Assembly (NCBI RefSeq): GCF_003573545.1
Contig: NZ_QWET01000006.1
Location: forward strand, 248,001 to 312,000
Length of the DNA: 64,000 nt
Source of the DNA: Mariniphaga sediminis
GTDB taxonomy: Bacteria > Bacteroidota > Bacteroidia > Bacteroidales > Prolixibacteraceae
Direction: 5' to 3'
Shown here: piece after piece, positions 55,371-63,549 of the stretch
Position numbering within the stretch: position 1 is the stretch's first letter
Layout: the number at the start of each line of letters is the position of its first letter
Notes under the pieces: generated by a model
Database searches by the model: none
The model's input: only the letters and a program-made list of their open reading frames with translations
What the model was told of the DNA's origin: nothing
Made by a program: the position numbers and the translations under genes

Positions 55371-56231
55371 TTAAATAAAAGAAGCTTTTCTGAGATAATT
55401 GTAACTCATCTCAACGCTTTCCATCGGATCGAATGTACGAAAACTATCCTGTTCAACAAAAAACAATTTCATTCCGGCAGTATTTTTCTCATCAAAAATA
55501 CGTTCAAAATCAATTCGTCCGTAGCCTGCCGGAGCAAAAAACATATCCTCTGTTTTCACCATATCTTTTACATGCCAGAGTTCAAAGCGTCCGGGGTATT
55601 TCTTTATGTATTCCACCGGGTCATAACCGGCACGGGTTACCCAGTAAAGGTCAAGTTCAAACGTTACCATTTCAAAATCGGTTTCTTCAAGCAGAATATC
55701 CATCCCGGTTTGTCCATCCATCTTTTCAAACTCAAAAGCATGGTTGTGGTAACCAAACCGAATTCCGTAATTATTGGCAATTTCCCCCATGCGGTTCAAT
55801 TTGGCTGCGGTGGCCTTATATCCATTTATATTCTTACGAAACTCCTCCGGCAAAAAGGGATAAACAACATACTGGCATCCTGCTTCGGCCGCGTCTGCGA
55901 AAACCTTTTCGGCATCTCTGTTTTCAAATACCGTATGGCTGCTGTGCAAGGGCATTCCCAATGCATCCAACTTTTGGGCAAACGCTTTGGGCGACAATCC
56001 GTAAAAAGTGCCCTCAGATAAATTATAACCGGCAGCTTCAACGGAGTTGTATCCAATTTCAGCCAGCCTGTTGAGTGTTCCGTCCCAATCCTCTTTTAGT
56101 TGGTCGCGGACTGTATAAAGTTGTAACCCGATTGTTTTTCCAAATATTCCTGAACATGAAACAGCAGGAAGTACCATACTCCCCGCAGCAAATGCAGCAG
56201 TCGTTTTAAAAAAAGTTCTGCGATGTATCAT
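55371..56231 (-). CDS. Exported sugar isomerase/epimerase-like TIM-barrel protein
   Basis: The start is Met4 of the open frame (56231; MIHRRTFFKTTAAFAAGS); the frame begins at 56240. A twin-arginine-like start (HRRTFFK) and a lipobox-like LPAVSC suggest export, perhaps folded. The TIM barrel is of the AP-endonuclease-2/xylose-isomerase type: GLQLYTVRDQL, YNSVEAAGYN, HSSHTVFEN, FGYHNHAFEF, TFELDLYWVTRAGYDP, LWHVKDM and FVEQDSF. These carry the His/Glu/Asp metal ligands. It is close in plan to the exported protein at 18049 but lacks a Gfo/Idh neighbour. Substrate is unknown; a keto-glycoside or free sugar is possible. Confidence 0.9.
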   Translation of the reverse strand: MIHRRTFFKTTAAFAAGSMVLPAVSCSGIFGKTIGLQLYTVRDQLKEDWDGTLNRLAEIGYNSVEAAGYNLSEGTFYGLSPKAFAQKLDALGMPLHSSHTVFENRDAEKVFADAAEAGCQYVVYPFLPEEFRKNINGYKATAAKLNRMGEIANNYGIRFGYHNHAFEFEKMDGQTGMDILLEETDFEMVTFELDLYWVTRAGYDPVEYIKKYPGRFELWHVKDMVKTEDMFFAPAGYGRIDFERIFDEKNTAGMKLFFVEQDSFRTFDPMESVEMSYNYLRKASFI

Positions 56232-56295
56232 TTTAAGCAAGATTTTATTGTGTGCATAGTTCTTTTAACCCCAAAATCCTGTTTTGGTTCAAGAA

Positions 56296-57012
56296 TCATT
56301 CGTAATGGGCAATTATTTTTTTGTTTTTGAGAATACTTACAATGGCATCTATAATTTCATCATCCTGCAACGATGCGTAATTAAATATAATATCGAAATC
56401 ATCGTTATTGGCTTTTCTTCCAATCACCTTTTCAATAAACGAGTCCCTTTTATCATCCATTTCTTTAACAAATTCAACCGCCTCTGCCTGACTCACATCT
56501 TTCAGTTGCATTATCCGGTTTATTCGCCATTCCATAGGGGCTTCCAGCCTTACATTCAACTTGTTTGGCACATTCTTCAGAATAACTCCTGCCGAACGTC
56601 CGACAATAATAGTCCGCCCTTTACATGCCAGTCTGCAAACAACTCCCCGGAATGTTTCAATCAGGCGGGTATCGGAAATGTCGTAAATGGTTTCGTTTGA
56701 GAATGCACGAGCTACCTGCTTCAGCATTTTCACCGCTTCATCTGTATCGTCATATCCGCCGGTTCTTACACTTTCAACCATCCCCTCCACAACTTCCTCA
56801 AAAATATCTTTGTCTACCCATTTCCATTCTGCATCGGTTTTGGTGTCGGACATATAACTGTAACCGGTCAAAATTTTAGACAGTTTGATAGCTATTCGCT
56901 GCGCAGAGCACCCCGACTGCCTGGAAATAGTAACCACCGGCCCCGGAAAATCCCCGGTTTCAAGATCACAACATGTAATACTTTTCATAAAACTTTTAAT
57001 AAACTTTTCCAT
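56296..57012 (-). CDS. Cytidylate-kinase-like protein (Cytidylate_kin2)
   Basis: The 238-residue protein resembles the Cytidylate_kin2 family. An N-terminal phosphate-loop-like segment VVTISRQSGCSAQRIAIKLS (about 26-45) is followed by WVDKDIFEEV, IVGRSAGVIL and VRLEAPMEWRINRIMQLKDV (lid-like basic region) and a C-terminal DIIFNYASLQDDEIID. These proteins are common in Bacteroidetes and their substrate is not established; a true CMP kinase is normally encoded elsewhere. It is divergent from the PAS gene with about 215-250 bp between. Confidence 0.85.
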   Translation of the reverse strand: MEKFIKSFMKSITCCDLETGDFPGPVVTISRQSGCSAQRIAIKLSKILTGYSYMSDTKTDAEWKWVDKDIFEEVVEGMVESVRTGGYDDTDEAVKMLKQVARAFSNETIYDISDTRLIETFRGVVCRLACKGRTIIVGRSAGVILKNVPNKLNVRLEAPMEWRINRIMQLKDVSQAEAVEFVKEMDDKRDSFIEKVIGRKANNDDFDIIFNYASLQDDEIIDAIVSILKNKKIIAHYE

Positions 57013-57154
57013 ATTGTCGGATTATTAATTGTCTTTCTGCTTTTAAATATCCTAAGTTACAATCAAATTTCTTAATATCTGACGATACATGTTGTAGAAT
57101 AGGTAAAACAGAAAATGTTTTTCAACAAGTTTATTTTTAAATTCCGAATATTTT

Positions 57155-57188
57155 TTTGCGGATTATATAATTTTAATTGCTACTTTCG
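57155..57188 (+). promoter_or_regulatory. Candidate promoter for the PAS-domain gene
   Basis: TTTG (57155-57158) and TACTTTCG (57181-57188) are spaced 22 bp, close to TTTG-N19-21-TAnnTTTG, with one mismatch in the -7 box. Transcription would begin near 57195, before either possible start of the PAS gene. Confidence 0.45.
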
Positions 57189-57264
57189 ATTGTACAAATT
57201 TTAGGTATAGTATACAAATGAAACGTTTTTGCCAAAAATTACTAAACCGCTTAAACAGAAAAAC

Positions 57265-57681
57265 ATGAAACTCGATTTTCAAAAAATAGAAGAAGCAAAC
57301 GATTTGCTCAATCAACTGATAGAACATCACCCTCAGGCCATTTTTTTGACGGACAATAACTTCAAGGTAAAATATTTCAACAAGGCTTTCCAGAAACTGA
57401 CCAAAAGTGACAAGGGAGATATTCTGGAACATGAGTTTTGTGAAATCATGGGATGCACCGAACGTGGAAATATTGTCACAAGAAACGATAATTTTTGCAA
57501 AATATGCCAAATGAGAGAATTACTCTCGGGCTCCAACCTTTCGGAACTGTCCTTGATACGAGATTTTAATATTCACAATAAAATGGTGACCAAACATCTT
57601 CACATAGATGCCCACCGGGTTGTCATGAGCGGACATAAATACCGGCTTGTGGTAATTGAAGACCGCACCCAAAAACATTGA
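57265..57681 (+). CDS. Small single-PAS-domain protein with a cysteine cluster
   Basis: I start at the ATG at 57265 (MKLDFQKIEEAND, 138 residues), because the upstream 12 codons are Lys-rich and lack family character; the open frame begins at 57229. A short helix leads into a PAS domain (HPQAIFLTDNNFKVKYFNKAF) and its C-terminal strands (KYRLVVIEDRTQKH). Between them is a cluster of cysteines: CEIMGC, then NFCKICQMR. Many PAS kinases in this phylum have such Cys patterns, suggesting metal or redox sensing, but no kinase or output domain follows. It may be a partner of a separate histidine kinase. Confidence 0.82.
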   Translation: MKLDFQKIEEANDLLNQLIEHHPQAIFLTDNNFKVKYFNKAFQKLTKSDKGDILEHEFCEIMGCTERGNIVTRNDNFCKICQMRELLSGSNLSELSLIRDFNIHNKMVTKHLHIDAHRVVMSGHKYRLVVIEDRTQKH

Positions 57682-57714
57682 TTTTACACGGGAAGGGAAC
57701 CCCTAAAATACATA

Positions 57715-58728
57715 TTATAAAGAGTTGCGCCGGATAAACCGGAAGGGGCTTTTTATGCGCCGGAAGTTTTTTGTCAGAATCATTTCGGCGGCAACACGGC
57801 CAATTTCATCATGGTTGGTTGAAATGGTGGTGATACCATCTTCCAGAATTTCCTTCACCGGATTATCATTATATGCCACCACACCAACATCGGTTCCAAG
57901 CTTCCATTTTTCCAGTCGGCAAATTTTGATAAAACGATACAAATCGTCGTCTGAAACAATCACATAAGCCTCCCCTTTTCTTACATCATGAGAACTTAAC
58001 TGGTCAATAACAGCAAACTTCATCTCATTCACCTGGCAAAAAATCCGGAATCCCCGTATGATATATTTCGAGTAGTATTGGTCCGAAGGAAAAATGAGAT
58101 TAATTTTCCGGTATTTCCGAACCAGTTTAATCCCCTCCTCCAGAGCCGACTGTATATCTTTTTCATATTCCTGATAAACGATAGGATAATCTTTTAATGT
58201 CTCCAGGTTACGATCAACCAGCAACACTTTTTCCCGGGGAATCGTTTGAATTACAGCCGCTACATCAGAATTTTCATTTTTAAAATGCGGCAGGATCACA
58301 TAGTAATCATACTTGGAAACGTGGTTATCAATAATACTTTTAAATTGCTGCAAATCATAATTATAAATAAAAACATCCACGATTGCTTTATTCCCCAACG
58401 TTTCGATAAATGAATAATAGATGCTTCTTTTATAATTACTCAGCTTATTAAAAATAAGTGCCACTTTAATCTGTCTTCCCACATTACATTCTTCCACGTA
58501 ATAGCCTTTCCCCCGTACCGAAGATAAAATCCCCTTTTTACGCAGAAATACGTAAGCTTTCTCCACAGTATCCCGCGACAGAAGCAATTCTTCGCTGGTT
58601 TCGTTGATAGACGGAATGCGCTGCCCCTGCTTAAAAATTCCTGATTCAATATCAGAAACGATCAACTCTACCACTTGCTTGTACTTTGGAACTTCAGACT
58701 GATGGTCTATCCTTAAATAACCGTTCAT
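57715..58728 (-). CDS. GntR-type regulator with LacI-like sugar-binding domain
   Basis: The 337-residue protein has an N-terminal GntR winged helix (about 10-77; SEVPKYKQVVELIVSDIESG, IPSINETSEELLLSRDTVEKAY, KGKGYYVE). The remainder is a periplasmic-binding-protein fold as in LacI/GalR effectors (IKVALIFNKLSNYKRSI, VGVVAYNDNPVKEILEDGIT). The family answers to a sugar. It lies divergent from the sorbosone-dehydrogenase-like gene with a 94-112 bp gap and probably controls it. The protein ends in a short basic tail (RRIKSPFRFIRRNSL). Confidence 0.93.
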   Translation of the reverse strand: MNGYLRIDHQSEVPKYKQVVELIVSDIESGIFKQGQRIPSINETSEELLLSRDTVEKAYVFLRKKGILSSVRGKGYYVEECNVGRQIKVALIFNKLSNYKRSIYYSFIETLGNKAIVDVFIYNYDLQQFKSIIDNHVSKYDYYVILPHFKNENSDVAAVIQTIPREKVLLVDRNLETLKDYPIVYQEYEKDIQSALEEGIKLVRKYRKINLIFPSDQYYSKYIIRGFRIFCQVNEMKFAVIDQLSSHDVRKGEAYVIVSDDDLYRFIKICRLEKWKLGTDVGVVAYNDNPVKEILEDGITTISTNHDEIGRVAAEMILTKNFRRIKSPFRFIRRNSL

Positions 58729-58747
58729 TTTTTTCTAAATAGAAGGA

Positions 58748-58755
58748 CAAAAGTA
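58748..58755 (-). promoter_or_regulatory. Candidate -7 box for the GntR/LacI-type regulator
   Basis: The minus strand reads TACTTTTG, an exact TAnnTTTG match, 20 bp before the start at 58728. A -33 box was not found. Confidence 0.38.
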
Positions 58756-58840
58756 AAAAGTGTTTTTAAGAAAACCTTCACGAAGTTACTTTAAATTGTC
58801 ATACTGAACTTTTCGTATACTGTTGCGTTCAGATAAAAAA

Positions 58841-60127
58841 ATGAATATGGTAAATATTATGAAACTGATTTCTGTTTTGTTATTGTCTGTTGTGGTATTT
58901 TCCTGCAATCAAAACGGGAAAGCGCCTTCAGAAATAATTGCTGACAGTGACAACGGTGGCCTAACCCTCCCGGAAGGGTTTTCGGCATTGATAGTGGTAG
59001 ACGAAATCGGCCACGGCCGGCACATCGTTGTAAACGATAACGGCGATATATATGTCTCCCTAAGAAATCACAGCCAAAACAAAGGGATTGTTTGTTTGCG
59101 TGACACAACCGGTGACGGAAAGGCTGACGTGGTGGAATATACCGGAGAACACACCGGAACCGGCATTAAACTGCATAAAGGGTACCTTTACTTTGGCGCT
59201 GATAGTGCCATTGTTCGCTATCCGATGCAGGAAGGGAACCTACTACCTGGCAGCCAGTGGGAATTAATTGCAAGAGGTTTCCCGCAGGAAAGACAACACG
59301 AAGCCAAGCCCATGGAATTCGATGATCAGGGAAATATGTATGTTACGGTTGGCGCACCCTCCAATGCCTGCATGGCTCAGATGCGGACCAAAGGCTCGCC
59401 TGGAATGGATCCTTGCCCGATACTTGAATATGCAGGCGGAATATGGAAATTTAGGGAGGATGTCCTGAACCAGGAACAGTTAACCGATGGGGTACGTTAT
59501 GCCACCGGCATAAGGCATGCCGTGGCTAATTGCTGGAACAGTGAAGTGAATGAGTTGTATGTAGTGCAACATGGCCGCGACCAGTTACACCAGTTTTTCC
59601 CCGAAATATATGATTCCAAACAGAGTGCCGAACTCCCTGCAGAAGAATTTTTTCTGGTTACGGAAGGATCTGATTTTGGCTGGCCCTATTGCTACTACGA
59701 CCCACTTCAGGCGAAAAAGGTACTTGCACCTGAATATGGCGGCGACAGTGAAATACAGGAACGCTGCGAAAACAAAACCGATCCTGTTATGGCATTTCCC
59801 GGTCATATTGCTCCAAACGACCTGCTTTTTTATACGGGCAATATGTTTCCCGAAAGATATCGGAACGGAGCGTTTATTGCCTTTCACGGATCATGGAACC
59901 GGGCGCCTGAACCGCAGTCGGGTTATTTTGTGGTATTTGTGCCGTTTGAAGGCGCTTACCCTTCGGGCGACTGGGAAGTATTTGCCGACGGGTTTGCCGG
60001 AGAAGGCATCATCAACAGCACCCGCGATGCCGAGTTTCGTCCCTGCGGACTGGCACAGGGGCCTGATGGCTCGCTTTATGTAGTGGACAGCAACAAAGGA
60101 AAAATCTGGCGTATTATTTATTCATAA
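58841..60127 (+). CDS. Sorbosone/glucose dehydrogenase-like beta-propeller lipoprotein
   Basis: The frame opens at 58823; Met7 (58841) or Met13 (58859) stand directly before the lipoprotein signal (LLLSVVVFSC), and I use 58841 because of its A-rich upstream sequence. The protein of about 428 residues has the PQQ-dependent sugar-dehydrogenase propeller with LPEGFSALIVVDEIGHGRHI, DTTGDGKADVVEYTGEHTGTGI, TEGSDFGWPYCYYDP and AFHGSWNRAPEPQSGYFVVF. Relatives oxidise aldoses or sorbosone with PQQ and pass electrons to a cytochrome. A cytochrome c lipoprotein gene follows 17 bp on, which supports a real redox pair. Cofactor binding is inferred. Confidence 0.9.
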   Translation: MNMVNIMKLISVLLLSVVVFSCNQNGKAPSEIIADSDNGGLTLPEGFSALIVVDEIGHGRHIVVNDNGDIYVSLRNHSQNKGIVCLRDTTGDGKADVVEYTGEHTGTGIKLHKGYLYFGADSAIVRYPMQEGNLLPGSQWELIARGFPQERQHEAKPMEFDDQGNMYVTVGAPSNACMAQMRTKGSPGMDPCPILEYAGGIWKFREDVLNQEQLTDGVRYATGIRHAVANCWNSEVNELYVVQHGRDQLHQFFPEIYDSKQSAELPAEEFFLVTEGSDFGWPYCYYDPLQAKKVLAPEYGGDSEIQERCENKTDPVMAFPGHIAPNDLLFYTGNMFPERYRNGAFIAFHGSWNRAPEPQSGYFVVFVPFEGAYPSGDWEVFADGFAGEGIINSTRDAEFRPCGLAQGPDGSLYVVDSNKGKIWRIIYS

Positions 60128-60144
60128 AAACCATACAAAGAGAG

Positions 60145-60603
60145 ATGAAGTTTAATGTAATTCTGAGCACACTGTTGATAATTTTACTGAGCGCCTGTGG
60201 AGGACAGGAGAAAAATGAAGATGAACAACAGCAATCCCCAAATCAAACACAAACTGACAGCCCCAAATCGGCAACAATGGCAAACCACCCCGGCAAAAAA
60301 GTATATGATGCGGTATGCCTGGCCTGTCACATGGCTGACGGTTCGGGTGTTCCCGGAATGTTCCCGCCGCTTGCCCAGACTGATTGGGTATTGGAAGACA
60401 AGGAGAGGCTTATTCACATTACCCTTGAAGGATTAAGTGGAAAAATAGTTGTTAACGGGGAAGAATACAATAGTATTATGCCCCCCAATTCGCACCTTAG
60501 CGATAAACAAATTGCAGATGTTTTGACCTACATTCGTCAAAGCTTTGGAAACGATGCAAGTGAAATTACAATAGAAGAAGTACAGAAAGTAAGAAACAGG
60601 TAA
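60145..60603 (+). CDS. Cytochrome c lipoprotein, class I
   Basis: The 152-residue protein has a lipobox (LLSAC, Cys18), an acidic Gln-rich linker, and a monoheme cytochrome c domain. The heme site is CLACH (Cys58, Cys61, His62), and Met112 in SIMPPNSHLSD is the likely sixth ligand. LSDKQIADVLTYIRQSF is the usual C-terminal helix. It is likely the electron acceptor for the sugar dehydrogenase encoded just upstream in the same operon, at the periplasmic membrane face. A bidirectional terminator follows. Confidence 0.93.
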   Translation: MKFNVILSTLLIILLSACGGQEKNEDEQQQSPNQTQTDSPKSATMANHPGKKVYDAVCLACHMADGSGVPGMFPPLAQTDWVLEDKERLIHITLEGLSGKIVVNGEEYNSIMPPNSHLSDKQIADVLTYIRQSFGNDASEITIEEVQKVRNR

Positions 60604-60608
60604 TATTC

Positions 60609-60646
60609 AACCCTGACGGGGCAGGTATCCAAACCCTGTCAGGGTT
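60609..60646. terminator. Bidirectional terminator between convergent genes
   Basis: AACCCTGAC (60609-60617) and GTCAGGGTT (60638-60646) form a perfect 9-bp stem with a 20-nt loop, between the cytochrome c stop and the OmpA-gene stop. T runs are short, so it may act on both strands only weakly. Confidence 0.65.
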
Positions 60647-60650
60647 AAAC

Positions 60651-62594
60651 TTATTCTCCCAATATTTTAATGGTTGTCCTGCGATTCAGGCGGCGTCCCT
60701 CCGGCGTACTGTTATCTGACACGGGTTGTTTTTCGCCGTAGCCGGCCCATTGCAACCGCTCTTTCCGGATACCCTGTAAAACAAGGAATTCTACCACCGA
60801 GCGGGCACGCTTCTCCGAAAGTTCCAGGTTTTTACCTGCATCGCCGGTATCGTCAGTATGCCCCTGAATCTCAACATCCAGCCTGGAATTTTCGTTCAGA
60901 AACACCACCAGCTTTTGCAGTTCAGGCTCCGACTCCGGTAAAATTCTGAATGAATCCGTTTCAAAGTAAATGTTGTATAAATTCATTTCGGCTCCTACTT
61001 TAACCGGTGTCAGACCAATCTCCAGTTCATACGGTTCGTAAACCTGTCTTTGTTCCCTTAAATCGAATGTATTGGAATAAAAAAGGTATCCTTCTTTTGA
61101 TACTGAAAACGAATAATTTTTCCCCACCGGAAGACAGAGTAAACATTCACCTTGAGTATCTGTCATTTCCATGCGAGGTGATTTATCCGGATGCACAAGG
61201 TTCAATAATTCTATTTGAGCCTGCACAGGTTCCCTGGTTTCGGCATCGAAAACAAAAGTCCTGACATACGTTGCCGGTGAAGGACGAATGGATTCATCGA
61301 GGCGAAAAGAATAAATATCGAGGCCACTGAGGCTGTCGCGGGCCGAGGAAAAAAAGGCGGTCATCCCGTCGGCGCTGATATGCAACCCTTGTTCATCGTT
61401 GGATGTATTCACCGGGTATCCTAAGTTCTGAGGAGCAGAGAAAACCGAATCATTTTGAATGGAGGACATAAACAAATCGAAGCCGCCCATCCCAGTGTGA
61501 AAATCGGAGGCGAAATAAAAATTCATATTTCCGGCATGAATAAACGGTGAAGTTTCATTGCCGGAAGTATTGACGCTATCTCCCAGGTTAACCGGCGCCT
61601 TCCACTTCAACCGCCCGTCCGGACCAAACCCCAGGCATTCGGCGCGCCAAAGGTCTTTTTCTCCCTTTCCCCCGGAACGGTTACTCGTAAAATACAGAAA
61701 CCGGCCATCGGAAGAAATGGATGGCTGTGCCTCCCACCCCGCAGTATTCAGCGGGCTGCCTGCATTTACCGGCGGGCTCCATTGCCCGTTGTTACGCAGC
61801 GAATAATAAATATCACAACTTCCTGCCCCGCCAGGCCGGTTACAGGCTGTAAAAAAAAACAGGTTACCGTCGGCAGAAAGACTTTGGGCGCCTTCATTCT
61901 CCGGAGTATTTAGTTCACTGACAGGTTGTGTTTCGCTCCATTCTTCCGGTCCGGATACAGAAAAGAAAAAGTCCTCTTGTGGTGGTTGCCCTGCCCGTTT
62001 CACCAAACGCGTAATAACCAACTGCTGCTGATCAACACTCAGGCTTGGCCAGTATTCGTCAAAAACTGAGTTTACCGTATTGGGAAGACGCTCGGGATAA
62101 AACTCCACCGGATTTTCCATGGCATGCAGAGCAAACCGGCAATTTTCCATTTTCCTGTTCACTTCTGCTTTACGTTCAGTACTCAAAGAAGCAGCATCAA
62201 GGTATGCCTGAAAATAATCCAACGCTTCCCCGTAATTCCCGTTTGACAACAATGCATCTCCCAGACGGCGCATGATCAGGGGCATTTCAGACTTTTCAAG
62301 GGCCTTTTTTAACTGGAATATCTCACGGGGCGTATCTTTTGTTTCATAAAAAATATCAGCCAGCAACAGGCGGGCATCCAAAAACTCAGGATTACGTTCC
62401 AATATTTTTTCACAACGCTCAATAGCCAGAGAATAATCCTGTTGTGCAAGAAGCTGGCGCGCTTCGTCAAAATGCTTTTGTATCCTCTTCTGATGTTGGG
62501 CAAATCCCCCAAAAACAAATAACAGAAAAGAAATAAGGATTAAATATTTCTTCCACCATTTTGTTTCCCCAATCGAAAAAAAACTTTTACTCAT
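60651..62594 (-). CDS. OmpA-family protein with TPR and PD40 repeats
   Basis: The 647-residue protein has a signal region (about 17-32; LILISFLLFVFGGFAQ), TPR repeats (about 35-145; HFDEARQLLAQQDYSLAIER), and a PD40/WD40-like propeller (about 165-420; GAQSLSADGNLFFFTACNR, QPSISSDGRFLYFTSNRSGG). A short carboxypeptidase-regulatory-like beta domain (about 455-510) and the C-terminal OmpA domain follow (YFETDSFRILPESEPELQKL, EIQGHTDDTGDAGKNLELSEKRA). The last part binds peptidoglycan. This architecture is common in Bacteroidetes and is linked to outer membrane stability or gliding/type IX-related proteins. Specific function is unknown. Confidence 0.93.
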   Translation of the reverse strand: MSKSFFSIGETKWWKKYLILISFLLFVFGGFAQHQKRIQKHFDEARQLLAQQDYSLAIERCEKILERNPEFLDARLLLADIFYETKDTPREIFQLKKALEKSEMPLIMRRLGDALLSNGNYGEALDYFQAYLDAASLSTERKAEVNRKMENCRFALHAMENPVEFYPERLPNTVNSVFDEYWPSLSVDQQQLVITRLVKRAGQPPQEDFFFSVSGPEEWSETQPVSELNTPENEGAQSLSADGNLFFFTACNRPGGAGSCDIYYSLRNNGQWSPPVNAGSPLNTAGWEAQPSISSDGRFLYFTSNRSGGKGEKDLWRAECLGFGPDGRLKWKAPVNLGDSVNTSGNETSPFIHAGNMNFYFASDFHTGMGGFDLFMSSIQNDSVFSAPQNLGYPVNTSNDEQGLHISADGMTAFFSSARDSLSGLDIYSFRLDESIRPSPATYVRTFVFDAETREPVQAQIELLNLVHPDKSPRMEMTDTQGECLLCLPVGKNYSFSVSKEGYLFYSNTFDLREQRQVYEPYELEIGLTPVKVGAEMNLYNIYFETDSFRILPESEPELQKLVVFLNENSRLDVEIQGHTDDTGDAGKNLELSEKRARSVVEFLVLQGIRKERLQWAGYGEKQPVSDNSTPEGRRLNRRTTIKILGE

Positions 62595-62735
62595 CTGCCT
62601 GATAACTTTTTAGCTCTTTTCAAAAACAAATTAAAAATGCCGCCGTTTGTTTCTTTTGTATTTGTATTTTTTTTTATTTTGGCTTTGTAAACTATTAAAA
62701 ATTAATTGTCTTATTTTTTTGAATGAACTTTAAAA

Positions 62736-62924
62736 ATGAAACGGAAAGTAAACAAAAAAAATTACACCGAAGTAGATAACTTCGAACGGAAACAAAAAAA
62801 GCACCCTGAAAAAAGGGACAAAAGCTCTAAAAGAAGGCTTTCCATTTATGACGAGTTTGATGATGAAGATCTCGATGATTATGCATCCAATTACGAAGAT
62901 CTCGATGAAGATGAGGACTTTTAA
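62736..62924 (+). CDS. Small charged protein, basic N-terminus and acidic C-terminus
   Basis: The 62-residue protein reads MKRKVNKKNYTEVDNFERKQ, then a Lys/Arg stretch to RRLSIYDEFDDEDLD, and ends in an acidic tail YEDLDEDEDF. It stands alone on the plus strand in a gap of over 400 bp, with an A-rich sequence before the start and no other gene in any frame. The biased but ordered composition and the N-terminal KRKVN motif suggest a real gene. Similar small proteins occur in Bacteroidetes, to my recollection. The function is unknown; nucleic-acid binding is possible from the basic part. Confidence 0.65.
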   Translation: MKRKVNKKNYTEVDNFERKQKKHPEKRDKSSKRRLSIYDEFDDEDLDDYASNYEDLDEDEDF

Positions 62925-63008
62925 TCGCTACACTATAAGAAGAAAAAATCCATCGTAACATATTTTACCTGCTCCCTTCTTTTCGGATTGGATAAGAATG
63001 TATTTGCA

Positions 63009-63494
63009 TTAGTCTGCAAAAAACGCTTCCACTCCGGGATAGTTGTATTTTGCCCGTGCAATTTTTTCCGGGAAACAAAAGTAGGAAGCTTCGGCAATAG
63101 CGCAAACTTCACCTTCGCCGTCGAAAAGCGTACATTCTATTTTTGCTATACGTTTTTCCACAGCAAGGAGCTTTGCTCTTACGGTAATTTCACCTTTCGA
63201 AATAAACACAGGTTTCGGGTAATTAATGGTAAGGTTTGCTGTCACGCCGGCCGTTTTCAGCTTTATAAAAACAAGCCAGGCAGCTGCTTCGTCAAGCAGG
63301 GTAGCCTGAATTCCGCCGTGTAAAACACCGATCCAGCCTTCATACGACTTTTGCGGTATCCACCGGGCCACCAACTCTTCACCATCTGCCCAAAACTCCA
63401 GATGTAACCCCCTGTCGTTGGCAGGCGAACACCCAAAACAGTTGTATGCATCTTTTGAAGCTGAAGGGGAAAAAGGATTTTTTATTTTTCTCAT
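63009..63494 (-). CDS. Hotdog-fold thioesterase (PaaI-like)
   Basis: I use Met4 (63494; MRKIKNPFSPSASKDAYNCF, 161 residues); the frame opens at 63503, next to the terminator. The fold is a 4HBT/PaaI-type hotdog: CFGCSPANDRGLHLEFWADG, then YEGWIGVLHGGIQATLLDEAA (the catalytic HGG segment), and TANLTINYPKPVFISKGEIT. Such enzymes hydrolyse acyl-CoA thioesters in the cytoplasm. The acyl group is not known. The gene is followed at the left by a short spacer and has a terminator on its right that belongs to the prohibitin-like gene. Confidence 0.92.
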   Translation of the reverse strand: MRKIKNPFSPSASKDAYNCFGCSPANDRGLHLEFWADGEELVARWIPQKSYEGWIGVLHGGIQATLLDEAAAWLVFIKLKTAGVTANLTINYPKPVFISKGEITVRAKLLAVEKRIAKIECTLFDGEGEVCAIAEASYFCFPEKIARAKYNYPGVEAFFAD

Positions 63495-63507
63495 TGGGTA
63501 CAAAAAA

Positions 63508-63529
63508 AGGCCGGCAAAATTGCCAGCCT
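63508..63529 (-). terminator. Terminator of the prohibitin-like gene
   Basis: AGGCCGGCAA (63508-63517) and TTGCCAGCCT (63520-63529) form a 10-bp stem with one mismatch. On the minus strand it is followed by a run of seven T, as in an intrinsic terminator, 20 bp after the stop at 63550. Confidence 0.8.
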
Positions 63530-63549
63530 GAAATGTATAAAATCTTCAT

